Positions 46,196-57,322 of a DNA stretch of 64,000 bases are shown here, piece by piece. The position numbers and the translations under genes were made by a program. Below the pieces are notes generated by a model. The model made no database searches. It worked only from the letters and a program-made list of their open reading frames with translations, and was not told the origin of the DNA. Each line of letters opens with the position of its first letter. Position 1 is the first letter of the stretch. Where the stretch lies: positions 8,597,683 to 8,661,682 of the forward strand of contig JAPTYO010000015.1 of NCBI GenBank assembly GCA_036873135.1, given 5' to 3'. This stretch comes from Clarkia xantiana subsp. parviflora (Eukaryota; Streptophyta; Magnoliopsida; Myrtales; Onagraceae).

Positions 46196-48273
46196 TGTGT
46201 TAGGAGTTCTTAATTTTGATAAATTGGTGTTCTTGAAATTCTGAATTTTGGACCGGAAATTTTACAATAAAAGGATTTAAAAATTTTGGGTTTTTTAAGG
46301 GTTTTATGATGGGTCTGTTCTTGGTTAATTTGATGTTCATGATCTTCAAGAAAATGGTAATATTTATCAAAATCAAACATTAGATTGTAGATCTTATTAA
46401 AATTTGATCTTGAAGTTTGACCACTTGTTCCAAATTTTGGTGTTTGTGCCGAAATCCTAGGTAAAAATTTTCAGGCACCAAAGGGATAAAATTTTGGCCA
46501 CACCATTAAAATAATATTGTTTACCATATTTTAATTTTTAATTAAGGCAAAAATATATCTATAATTGGGAACATAATGATAGATTCACAATAATATATAG
46601 AAATATATATCACTATTAATACATCTAAATATTTAAATAGGGTTATAGATATTATTGATAGATTTAGTTACCTAAAATATTGAGAAAATATATTGTCGGT
46701 TATTTGTTTCCCTATTAAATATATTGACAATAAATAAATATTATATATATATATAGAAACCAAATTTTTACATATATATTGTTGATTTATTTAATCTTAA
46801 AGATAGAATCTTAGCAATATATTAATATATATTAGTAATTTGGGCCGAAATATATATATATATATATATATTTTAATATTGGAATTATTTTATATAGTTA
46901 ATGTTACTTGGTGACTAAGTTAAATATTTTTGGGCTTTAAATCCATAATTGGGCCACAAGTAAACATTTCGGCCCAACCTTTTAAACTTTAATTATTGGG
47001 CCTGTCCAATATGTTAAACCGGGACGAAATAAAACCGAACCGGATTTTTCACAATCGTTTCGACCTATTCAGATCGGATCGGACCGAGGTAATTAAGTGA
47101 ATCTAACCGAACCGGTTTTGAGTGTTGAACTGAACCCTATTTTCTTTGACCGGTTCGGACCGAACCAGATTTTAAAATTAAAACCTGACCGAACAGAACC
47201 GGATTTTCCGGATCGGACAGAACCGAACCGGATTTTCTGAACCGAACTGGACCAAAACGGACTGAATTTGACTAAACCGAACAATGTTTTCCAAACCAAA
47301 TTCAAGTCAATTAAAATAGGGAGGTCAAGTTTTAAAATCCAAATGTTTTTTAACCTCGAAATGGACTACACAATGCTCATAAGGTTACTAACCTTTATGC
47401 CTTGTTTCGATTATGGGGATGGATCTCGGAGATACATGTTTTTGGGAATGGATTAATTAGAGGGCTGAATTACAATTGTTTATTATTCAATATATTTTCA
47501 TGCATGATTAGAACAATTGTCTTGACTAAGTCAAGCTAGCTGGATATTGCATGTTGTGGGCGAAGCCCTGGTTAAATATATGGAATGCGCACTAGGATAG
47601 ACATGCTGTGATGGTTGGAAATGCCTAGGATTCATGTCTAGAAGCTTGCGTAAATGAATATAAGCATGAATTGCAAATCAGCCCCTAATGTTTAAAATTA
47701 TTTTTAAACCGAAACCAGTCACCAAATATGTATGATTGATGTGAATGTTACATGTTTGACACGTATGCTAGAATGTTGAGGATGAAGTTACATTTGATAA
47801 TATACTTGTAAGTAGAATTATTAATGCAAGCATGAGTTCCTCGGAACATTAGACGCATGACGCGTAAGCATGTGTGTGTGGTATGATAAATGTTACTGGC
47901 ATATGATAATTTACATGGGTAGTAGAATTATGTTTGCATGAGTGAATTCATCGAAATGATTTTCCAAAAGAAAAAGGGCCTTGGGAAAGCATAGATCGAG
48001 TATGCTTATTTTAAAATTCATGTTCCGGTAATTTGCGATGAAAACCGTTTTAAGAGACAGATCTATTGGATAGAAAACGGAGATAGTGTGAACTCTTTCA
48101 CATTCTTCTTCCATTGGTTTACTGGTGGTCAGTTGGTTTAGATGACTGAGGAACCATTATCTATCGGATTCCATCTCAATAGATATCTGATGTATGCAAT
48201 TCTTTCTCAAAATGTTATTGTCTCCCTGATTGCGCATAATAATCATCGCGTTTAGTAACGAATTACAGCATAG
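46196..48273 (+). other. Leader of copia element B
   Basis: Same block order as in A: TTCGATTATGGGGATGG near 47406, palindrome CTTGACTAAGTCAAG at 47521-47535, GACGCATGACGCG near 47851, GGGCCTTGGGAAAGC near 47976. No coding sequence. Confidence 0.7.
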
Positions 48274-48640
48274 ATGACAACATCTTGTGCTAATGAGCTT
48301 TTGACTGAGACAAACTATGACTCGTGGAGCAAGCGTGTCAGTGCACTGTTGGAGGACAAAGACCTGTTAGGTCACATTAAGAAATCCATGAGCTACCCAG
48401 AAGCTAGTCTAACCAAGGACCTAGCATACGCCCATTTTAAATGGGAGACAAAAGAGCAAAGGAGATTTTGCTGTTGAGATGCCTCAGGAATTCCATGATG
48501 AGTATGAGAATGTCCCGATTGCAAAGGACATTTGGGATGCCCAAAGGAAGGAAACAACAGGCAGTCGACGGTGTTGGATATGATTCGAGGCAGCCTAGTA
48601 CGAGTCGACAGAGTAAAGGTCAAGTTCTCAAAAGAACGTA
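48274..48640 (+). pseudogene. Copia gag start (element B), truncated
   Basis: MTTSCANELLTETNYDSWSK with RVSALLEDKDLLGHI is a copia gag N-terminus. A frame change occurs near 48460-48480, after which HLGCPKEGN and SLVRVDRVKVKFSKERM are visible. Cut at about 48640 by a gypsy LTR, so the rest of B is not here. Confidence 0.8.
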
Positions 48641-49387
48641 TGATTGACCATTCAAGTCCGGAATAAGGAGACAAAGACGAATGGTCGACTACCCTACAAA
48701 CAGAAGTCGACCCACCAGATAACAAAGGACAAGGCGAGAAACACATTCAAGGCTCCCCTTTGTTGAAGTATAAGTTAAGTCGAGGATTAAAGCTTCCTTA
48801 CTAAAGTACGAGTCAAGTCGAGTCGACCATCAGATACTTGGAGGAAATCTCCCCTCTTAAGAAAGGACAGGTGGAGACCTGCTCGCAGCCTCTGGGAAGA
48901 CTTCCCTCCGAAGGAAGAGGCACCAGCTGGCGACCTGCTTGCCGCCCTCTATCCCACGAAAAACCTTCCTCTGAAGAAAGTGGCACCAGCTAGCGAGCTG
49001 CTCGTCACCTACTGATTTTGCACCGTCTTTATCAACCAATCAAGTAAAGGCAGCCACCGCCATTAAACAGCCAATCAAGGTACAGTAGCCGCCTCCTTGA
49101 AAATGTCGATAAAGATCTCCCTATAAATAGGGGTTCACTTTCATTATTTAAGTTCTAAGATCTATCAATTACTCTATATTATTCTCTCAGTATCCATTAT
49201 TGACTTAAACTTCATAGTGGAATCAGGGGTCATCCCCACCTCTTTTCAGGTCCTCGCCTAGCACAAAGCCACCAAAGGAAACTAAGTGTCCACGCGACCA
49301 AGAAAGATACCTGAGTGAACTAGCTCCCGGTGAGATTTAGAAGTCCACTACTCGAAGTTCCAAGGCCACGTCATTTTGATCCCAACA
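48641..49387 (+). repeat. 5' LTR of a gypsy element
   Basis: TGATTGACCATTCAAG ... TTGATCCCAACA, about 747 bp, with TATA box CTATAAATAGGGG (49121) and a gypsy-type primer site directly after. A duplicated block (GACTTCCCTCCGAAGGAAG / CCTTCCTCTGAAGAAAG) lies at 48895-48990. The left boundary is inferred from the break in gag B. Confidence 0.75.
49122..49129 (+). promoter_or_regulatory. TATA box of gypsy LTR
   Basis: TATAAATA in CTCCCTATAAATAGGGG, the usual position about 260 bp before the LTR end. Confidence 0.6.
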
Positions 49388-49406
49388 TTTGGCGCCGTCT
49401 GTGGGA
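49388..49406 (+). other. Primer binding site of gypsy element
   Basis: TTTGGCGCCGTCTGTGGGA, a TGGCGCC-type site widely found in plant Ty3/gypsy (Tat and relatives) elements. Confidence 0.8.
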
Positions 49407-49423
49407 ACCGAGATAAAAAAGTC

Positions 49424-49850
49424 ATGGCACCACCGAGGAGTCGAGCAAGACAAAATCCAGCACGAGTAGCCGAGTGTATATTCCAAGGGCCAAATGAAAC
49501 CTTGAAAAATTACTTCAGGCGATTCCAAGAGGGATATACTGGAGGCGAACTCTCGGAGAGAGAAGCCATCCGGGTATTCTTCAGAGGTTTGGGACCCCAG
49601 TCCATATCCTTAGCCATCACTCAATACACTGAACTAGTGGGAAGTTTGGAAGAGGTTATTCGACGAGCGACTATCCATGTAGAAGCGGAACAAGCCCGGG
49701 TGAGTCGCCCAACTCTACACCAAACCCCACTAGAGCAAGGGGAGAGTTCATCCATTCGAGGAGTTTCCTCAAGAGAATTCCAGCAAACTCAACAAAGGAT
49801 GGAAGCACTTCTAGCAACGGAAGGAACTCGCCATCCCCTCTCTTACTGTG
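49424..49850 (+). pseudogene. Gypsy gag, truncated
   Basis: Start at 49424 (MAPPRSRARQNPARVAE), soon after the primer site. ETLKNYFRRFQEGYTGGELS and EREAIRVFFRGLGPQSISLA are gag core motifs, but the usual ~150-200-residue N-terminal part before them is missing, suggesting an internal deletion. The coding match ends near 49840 where MITE-like sequence begins; the open frame runs on to 49879 by chance. Confidence 0.75.
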
Positions 49851-50705
49851 ATCACATTACTTGTAATCTCACATTTTAAGTAAATTTATATTATGTCCAT
49901 CCGAACGCTCCCTAAGTACATTTAAAACTAAGGGGCGTTTGGATGGACGTAATGTGAGATTATTTGAAATGTGAGATTACAAGTAATGTGAGATTACTTG
50001 TAATGTTAAATTACAGTCTTTGGTTGTGCTGTAATGTGGAGTGTAATGTTAGATTACAGTGTTTGGTGTGTGTTGTAATGTGCACTGTAATGTGACTTTA
50101 TTATTATTATTATATTAATCTATATGAGAGTATGATATATCTTAATATAAGATTTAAACGAACATATATTATAACAATAACTAATTTCTTAAGGATTATG
50201 TGTGTGATTAATACTCTAGTCGTTTATGAAATGTAACGACTAAATATTTAAACTCAATACGCTAAACTATTAAAATTCTATTGATTAAAACATTATATAT
50301 AATTTTATAGGATAATTTTCATAAAAAAAATACAACGAAAAAGATTTAGTCATTTTATATGAACATCATGCGCATTATTATTTATTATAATAATGAATTA
50401 TGAAGTATCTAAAAAAACAAAAAGCTAATAACAATAAAAATATTATCAATATAATAAACTATAAAGATAATACAAAATAATTTATCTATTTAGTAAATAA
50501 TAATAAAATAATAACATTTCGTAATGTTGGACGTAATCTCACATTACATCCGTTTTTTGATGTAATCTCACATTACGTTGAATGAAGTTTGGACGTAATC
50601 TCAGATTACAATCCACATTACGTTACAATGCGCATAACGTCGTTTGAAAAACCAAACAACGTAATATAAATATAATGTGAGACGTAATGTGAGATTACAT
50701 CCAAC
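49851..50705. mobile_element. Harbinger-like MITE pair with GTAATGTGAGATTAC repeats
   Basis: Two ends face each other: ...ATGTCCATCCGAACGCTCCC then TAA (about 49911), and TAA then GGGGCGTTTGGATGGACG (about 49934). They are near-perfect inverted copies, each next to TAA, as for PIF/Harbinger MITEs. Many direct and inverted copies of GTAATGTGAGATTAC fill the right-hand element, whose far end (GATTACATCCAAC near 50705) is degraded. No coding capacity. Confidence 0.6.
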
Positions 50706-51025
50706 ATTATAGAATCCGGATACATTAATTTTGGGTACAACAAAAGATATATGTAGAATAATTGAATGTGTTTCATGTACATGTCCCTATCAACGTCATT
50801 ACTCACATTATGTAGCAAACCACATGGGTACATCGCGATATATTAAAGTTTAATATGAATTGCATTTTTAGTGTCACACTTAAATCAAACTGACATTTTT
50901 TTAAAAAACGCGTGATTGTTCCAGAATTAGTCTTTATTTAGAAAACGATATTCATAGCATGTTTGTTCTACATTTAATCTAATATGTTCAAAATATTTTT
51001 TCCATTTCTAGGCTAACAACGATAA

Positions 51026-51082
51026 TTAAACTTCTGTCATCTGGTTAAGAGATACAGTGTTGAACCGCTACACCATATTACA
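51026..51082 (-). repeat. Degraded SINE head, tRNA-like
   Basis: Minus strand TGGTGTAGCGGTTCAACAC followed by CTCTTAACCAGATGAC resembles the element at 52083 (A-box-like segment and an anticodon-arm-like CTTAACCA), but the B box is lost. Confidence 0.35.
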
Positions 51083-52082
51083 TGGTTATACATTCTATGT
51101 CTTTACTTGTCGGTTGTGTATAATTTATTTAAATAAAAAATTTATAGCATAGTATTATTAACTCAAGTTTTACATAGAAATTCGTTTTCAATGTTAAAAA
51201 AAAAAAATTTAAAAAAATATGTACCTTATTGTTGGTTAATCTATTACAATAGAGTATGTAAGTTCAAATATTTGATATCATATATTTCATTAGGAATGTT
51301 TTTAACCCTGCTTTTACATTAAAAAAAACCATTTATAAATTAGGATAATTTTAAAAAAAGTTTATAACTCTTTAATTATAATATATGAAAGTATATAATT
51401 TTATTGTGAATAAATATATTGTCAGACACTAAAATATTATTTAATGATGTGAATTAATTTGGTGCGTTTTAAAGTTTAGAATCGGCAATTATGCGATGTG
51501 GTATAATAATATGCATTTGAAGTTACAAGTTCTAAAATTGATTCTAATCTCGGTAATATCGATTACGCCACTTGTATTTTATAATCTAATCAATCATAAT
51601 TATATTTCTTTAGATTAGACTTTTTTTAAGAAAAGAGACTAACCTCCTACAAAATATATATTGTAGATTGGCAATTGGTTACTTGTGTCTAATAAATGGA
51701 TTGATTTTGACCGAACACTTACCGATAATCACAAATAAGTTAGGTGACATAGACTGTTCCCAGTTACGGCTATATATATAACCCTCAAGACACAAGCAAA
51801 ATCCTTATAACTGTTTGATTGATTGGATGATTAGAGAATGATTGATGATAAGTTTTTGTTCAACTCTTTGAAAAATCAGAAAATATTAATGTCTACGTTA
51901 TATGAATCAATGAATACAATATAATCCGTGCTCATCATGGTTCCTCACCCATCTCCCAAATCTTGCCAATTCTGCAGCCAAGCCAGGCAGGTTTGGTGGA
52001 TTCATATCATAATAGCGTATGGTCAATGATTTCATATATGTGCAGAACGGGCGTATATGTAGTATAGCGTATATATGTAACA

Positions 52083-52260
52083 ATGGTGTGGTGGTTCAGC
52101 GCCTCATCCCTTAACCAGAGGTCAGGGGTTCAATCCCCGCTAGTGACCATGGAATGGAAAATTGTCCATGGCCAGCACTTTACCCCTTCGTCGATTTAAC
52201 TCATAAAAGACCCACCGGTAACACATAGGAAAGTGCTTCACTTTATTGGAAATATTGAGG
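52083..52260 (+). repeat. tRNA-derived SINE-like element
   Basis: TGGTGTGGTGGTTCAGCGCC (A-box-like), CCCTTAACCAGAGGTC and GGGGTTCAATCCCC (B box). It resembles a tRNA-Lys(CTT)-derived head but the acceptor arms do not pair, so it is not a tRNA gene. The body (CCATGGAATGGAAAATTGTC ... CCGGTAACACATAGG) is of unknown origin. Ends are approximate. Confidence 0.5.
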
Positions 52261-52799
52261 GTAAATATATAAATTTATAAAGTCCGAGGATTAAAAATGC
52301 AATATTCTAAAATTTAATGACTATAATACAATTGCTCAAATTTCAGTTATTTACGAGTAATTACTCCAATTATCATGCAAAAAATACACTAATCCTAAAT
52401 TATACGTAAAATCGAAACAAAAACGAATACATATCATATTGCAAAAATGGCACATATATAGCAGCCACTACTCCAATCCTCTCATTAAAGACCGAGACAT
52501 GCTTCACCTTTGGTAAGGCAATCCTTCCTTCCCCATATAATAATAATAATACATCCACACGGTGTTAGTGACGCTTCCTGATCTTGTTATCATTTTAGCT
52601 AACCAATTTTTTAGTCTTTATTTACTGGGTTGGGGCTGCTATTATTTATGGTGGTTTGATTTTTATGAATTTGGATGGTTAGTAATTCAAATACCAACAA
52701 TTTATTTATTTACTTTGGCGTCTCATTCCTTCTTACGGTAATAACATATAACATGCTAGGTTATATTGGCCATTACATAATGTAAACTCTTGCCCATTG

Positions 52800-53010
52800 A
52801 GGCCTGTTAGTTGGCACTTCGCAAGTACTAAAATTTGTATCTGAACAATGTCTAACCACACTAACTCCACTCACAAACAAGGCCGATTATCCTTTGCAGT
52901 TAATTCATTGCGGACCATTAAATGTTACCACTAAAAGTGGAGCGCGGTAGTTCATAAAGTTTATTGATGAATTCTCTTGCTACAATATCATATACTCTAG
53001 TTATTGTAAA
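52800..53010 (+). pseudogene. Copia integrase, N-terminal part (element E)
   Basis: Plus frame reads LIHCGPLNVTTKSGAR, stop, FIKFIDEFSCYNIIYSSYCK, matching the copia integrase start H.D.CGPLNV....YFI.FIDD.SRY..IY. The first catalytic Asp (HTD in the family) is Cys here. The frame is broken exactly at 53010 by a Helitron and resumes at 55568. Confidence 0.75.
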
Positions 53011-55567
53011 CTAGGTGCTTACCCCGCGCTAAGCGCGGGGCAACTTCTTAAACCATAAACATTAGTATATATATAAAAATAAATATTAATTAAGTCAAGC
53101 CACCTTATTTTCATAACGAATATCCAAATTATTTTTCTCTTCAACATGCTCTTCTTTACCAATTCCTTGAGAATAGCAACTGCAATAACATTGACTAACA
53201 ACTTGTGGAAAAAAATAATTGAAAGAGACAACATTTTAGATGTTTATATAAACTTGTTATAAAATCATATATGCATACTTACGAAAAGTAAGCCTCTTAA
53301 AGTCTTCATACACCATGTTTTATTTTAATACATCAATATACCGCAGAGAGAAACCGAAGTATAGTTAAATCGAAGAGGCTATGCTAAAGCCGGTTAATTT
53401 TCACGTGAAAATTCTAACGAAAGTAGGGGCTTCATAAGGAGTGGGGCCCTTTTAATAATGACAATTTATTCTTCCTTCTCTTACCTAATCTATCATTTTC
53501 GTTCATCAAAAGAGAAAAAGCTATTAATTTTGTTTTTCCTATTAAATTCAATAGAAAAGGATAGTGCTATTTAAATTATTCAGTTGTGGTTGAAAAAATA
53601 GATTTATTAATTTGGCCAAAAAAATAAAATTGGTTGTTCAAATTTTTTAATTAGTGGAATAAATTGATAAAATTTGATTATGATAAGTCAAGTAAACACA
53701 GTTGAATTATGATAAAAAAAAAGTTTGCTTCATCGATTTATTTAATATTGTTTACATTTTTTTGGCTAAATTCAGCTGCTTATATTGTTTTATTATATAC
53801 TTTTATATAAGAATTTAAAAACTTGTGAATACAAACATATCGTATTTTATCCATTAAATTAGGTACTTTTGGATGGATTTTAGTATTATTATTGGAAAAG
53901 TGCATGATATAGTATATTTTTAAGTATCTTTTAAAATTGAAGTCAACTATTAGTAAAGAATATTGGTTTGATAAATAAAGTATATAAATAAAATAATTTA
54001 AAAACATTTGTTGGTTGGCAAAAATAAGTTGTTGATAATAATACTAAAACTTGCCGATACGAATAATTTTAATCATCACATAATAATGTTGAGTAATGTG
54101 GCCGAAAAGAAAATAAACTTGAGTAAGAAGGATAGATATGTAAAAACAACAATAATATATATAACGTTTAAAGGAAAATAAAAGCTAGTGGGCCATCTTC
54201 CTTACGTGCATTGTTTTTTCACGGTTTTAATCATTTTTCAAATCAAAGTATTAGAAAGCATAAATTTTAACAAATATAAGATTTACAGAACCCACCCACC
54301 CAACAAATAGTGATGGGCTTTAATTTGTTCTCAGCCCACAACTAATAATATTAAACCAATCTTTCTAACTAAGAAAACCTAGCAGGTATATATTCAACTA
54401 CTTTACTTTCTCTCTATATATCATATGGCAGTCATCTTAAACAAACGACGCCTCCATCCACACCGGCACAGTCACCTACACAGACTCCTCCATCGGTCAG
54501 TCGATTCACCTCCGCCACCACATTCTCTTGCCACCGCTACAACTTCCAAACACCCCAGCAACCTCAAACCCCACCACACCAACCCAGGCGACATCACCTT
54601 CACCACAGCCTCAACTACCCGCAACCACCCCAGCCACCACTTTAAGCCGCCCACACCACCTAGATTTGCTGATTTTTGTTCCTCGATCTGTTACCATAGC
54701 CTCCCACTTGCATCTTCTTCTTTCATTCTCTCATCTCTTGTCATTCGCACCACACCAGCTACCGAGTCCAAATTAATTACTCACCTCTCCGTTGTCCTCT
54801 TCCTTCCGTCCGTCCGAGCTCTCTCTGCCCTCCGACCTGATGTCAATCCAGCCACCTCAACGACCATCTTCAGTGGGTTATATGCTCAGTGGATGCAGAT
54901 CTAGGTTCGAACCCCACAGATCTGGGTTCGAATTCGAGCTCACGACCACAGCAACCGTATCACACCAACACCTCAGCCTCTGCATGCCCCGCCGCCAGCG
55001 CCACGACGCCATGCCATATCCTCCAGTAGTCTTCCAGCCCTTCATAGGCATCCAGCTTTGCCTCTTCTTATTCTTCCATCGCCTCTGCAACAATTGTAAA
55101 AGAGACATCAGTGGGCACTGATTGTGGATTGGTCATGCATTGGATGCTTATAAAAAGCACCATTTTAGAGTTTGGTAGCTGAAAGATCGAGTAATGAAGA
55201 GTTTCAATTAATTTCAGTCTTCAATTGGAAATAATTAGGATTGATTGAAGAGAGAAAAGCAAAACGCCATATAGAGCAAGTGAGATTTAATGTCTGATTT
55301 TTTTTTTATTACGGGTGTTAGGGTTATGTTTGGGCTTAATTATTATGTGTAGTCCAGCCCAATTAATTATTTGAGTCTAAATTTATTTAGATTAGCTTGA
55401 GCCCAAATAAAATAATTCAGCCGAAAATCTCATCTAAAGTTGTTCTCCTAAAGTTGTTCTCAAGAGTAATGGAGTGACACATGCGTGCTTCTGCGTGAAT
55501 TTGGTTGCTGATGTGGCGTTATCACGTTGCTTTTGTCTCTTTCATGTTAACTTATTATATATATAGA
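53011..55567 (-). mobile_element. Non-autonomous Helitron 1
   Basis: Minus strand: 5' end TCTATATATATAATAAG at 55567, 3' end CCCCGCGCTTAGCGCGGGG hairpin followed by TAAGCACCTAG ending at 53011. Inserted between A and T with no target duplication, and integrase sequence resumes across it, which supports both ends. No Rep/helicase motifs. 2557 bp. Confidence 0.85.
54425..54904 (+). CDS. Hypothetical Pro/His/Ser/Thr-rich frame inside Helitron 1
   Basis: 159-codon frame from ATG at 54425, rich in CAC/CCA words (PPPPHSL, KPPTPPRF), preceded by a TATA-like CTCTATATATCATATGG. No domain recognised. The local base composition (C-rich) differs from the AT-rich flanks, so the block may be captured sequence. 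Overlapping frames on both strands are also open, which argues for low complexity rather than a gene. Confidence 0.15.
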   Translation: MAVILNKRRLHPHRHSHLHRLLHRSVDSPPPPHSLATATTSKHPSNLKPHHTNPGDITFTTASTTRNHPSHHFKPPTPPRFADFCSSICYHSLPLASSSFILSSLVIRTTPATESKLITHLSVVLFLPSVRALSALRPDVNPATSTTIFSGLYAQWMQI

Positions 55568-55640
55568 TATGTGGCACTTGATTTTTCATAGAATATCTCA
55601 ACCTTGTGGAGAATCATTTAAACAACCTTCATATCCGTTA
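55568..55640 (+). pseudogene. Copia integrase, middle part (element E)
   Basis: After allowing one frameshift near 55580 the sequence reads ALDFF then IEYLNLVENHLNNLHIR, like the SEAL..F.EY...VENQL.K.IK segment that follows the first integrase block. It ends where gypsy LTR sequence starts. Confidence 0.55.
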
Positions 55641-55710
55641 AGTCTGCTTCCACTTGGGTAGCTTCAGGCTTCTTTTCTAAGAACGGGCTCCGGATGTGTG
55701 TTCAGGGACT
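55641..55710 (-). repeat. Distal end of gypsy LTR (other side of the hAT insertion)
   Basis: Continuation of the minus-strand gypsy LTR of 58890-59492 after removing the hAT element. The exact LTR terminus is not clear. TTCAGGGACT next to the hAT end resembles CAGGAACG on the other side. Confidence 0.4.
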
Positions 55711-56157
55711 CAGGGACGAAGCTAGAAAATAATTTCAGTGGGGGCAAAAATTTTAGAGGTCCTATTGGTAGATCATCAATTATTTTATTCATACATAAAT
55801 TGTAATTGTAAATATTTAAAAAAAAAATGGAAATTATTTTTTTTTCTAAAATAAAACCACGAATATTATATTTTTTATTAAGAAAATATATTTTGCAGTA
55901 TATTTTCGTCAAATTTATATTCATTCAATTGTTGTAAATTTTATATGATATTTTTGAATAAATTTATGAATTATTTTTATATTTTTAAAAATAAATGAAC
56001 AATATAACTTAATGTTAAAATTTGAATGATAATAAATTATAATCTATAGAAAGTAAATGGTGGTGTACAAAGAACTTCCCAAAAAATTGTTGTAATAAAA
56101 ACATTATGCAAGTTTAAATGATGAATTATAGTGAAAGTTGTTAGTAATTAATATTAA

Positions 56158-56897
56158 CTAGGTGCATTCCCGCGCATCGCGCGGGGTGACTTATCAAATA
56201 TATATATTTAAGAAACTAATATTCGATGAAAGTGAACAAAAGACTGAAAATTTTGAACCGTAAAATACCATTGCGCAAATTCACAAATAAATTTTAGATA
56301 CCCGTACCGCATGCTACCTTTGATCGTCAGATCTTTGTCAAGCGTATGTTCTTCCATAGATATGACTTCGATGACTACCGGCGATATCTCGCCGGATATA
56401 GAGATGACTCTGCCAATGAGACTGTCAGCCGCTCGTAACGCCTAGTATCTTCGTTCGCTGGCTCCACGTCAAGCGTCTGTTAAAAATAACAGAAAATTTA
56501 TTTTCGATTAATTACATACATTGAATCTTGAACGGTCCAAAATTTTAATTGCGATAAATTGCATACATTGAATCTTTAAAGGTTTGAAATCAGGAAAATT
56601 TTAATTGCGATTAGTTGCATACACTGACTCTTGAACGGTCCGAAATTTTAATTGCGATTAATTGTATACATTGAATCTTGAACGGTTCGAAGTCATCGAA
56701 ATTTTAATTGCAATTAATTGCAACTTAAAAACCATCAGCTCCTTAGTGCAATCAATGCTATGGAGTTAATGACTACAAAACTCTTAGCTCAATTGTCATA
56801 AATGCATCGATTAACGTAAAAAAAAAATCTTCAGCTCCACATTCATTCTGTTATTATCTTTCCTTCAGAATTTATAGTATATATATATATATATAGA
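56158..56897 (-). mobile_element. Non-autonomous Helitron 2
   Basis: Minus strand 5' TCTATATATATATATATACT at about 56897 (56901 also possible because of a TCTATC repeat), 3' hairpin CCCCGCGCGATGCGCGGG then AATGCACCTAG at 56158, bounded by A and T. Internal short repeat TTGCATACATTGAATCTTGA occurs several times (56510-56720). Confidence 0.75.
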
Positions 56898-57322
56898 TAG
56901 ATTACCAATTCGTTAATTATTTGATTTTTTTTGGTCAAATTTGACATTATTTTTTGGTGAAAAATATTTAACCATTTCACGTTAACGAATGAGGAAATAA
57001 TTATGTTCCACTTTTTCAAGGATGAAAAGAAAATTGTGACAACTAACAACTAAAGAAAAAGAAAATATTGCCAAAAAAAAACCATTAATGCTAGTGAAAG
57101 AAAAAGCGGTACAGCAAAATCATTTAAGCTTTTCTCACTCTCTCTCTCTCCTTCTTCCCAAATCACACCCATTTTATACAGCAAAATCTACAAAACCAGT
57201 AAAATTTCATTGTTGCTATTCAAATTCACAAATAAAACAAGAAATCAAACGTGCGAATGGAAAATATGTATAATTATAATTCAATGGGGGCAAGTGACAA
57301 TAATTCTTCAAATTATGATATA

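Larger units (their letters stand above)
50706..52799. other. AT-rich stretch without recognised genes
   Basis: Poly-A/T and AT runs, no frame above about 70 codons with any motif. Contains two tRNA-like SINE heads (listed). A TATA-like CTATATATATAACCC at 51768 has no supported gene after it. Confidence 0.5.

Noticed and set aside
52083..52150. Possible tRNA-Lys gene
   Set aside because: A and B boxes are present but the acceptor and D arms do not pair; better explained as a SINE head.
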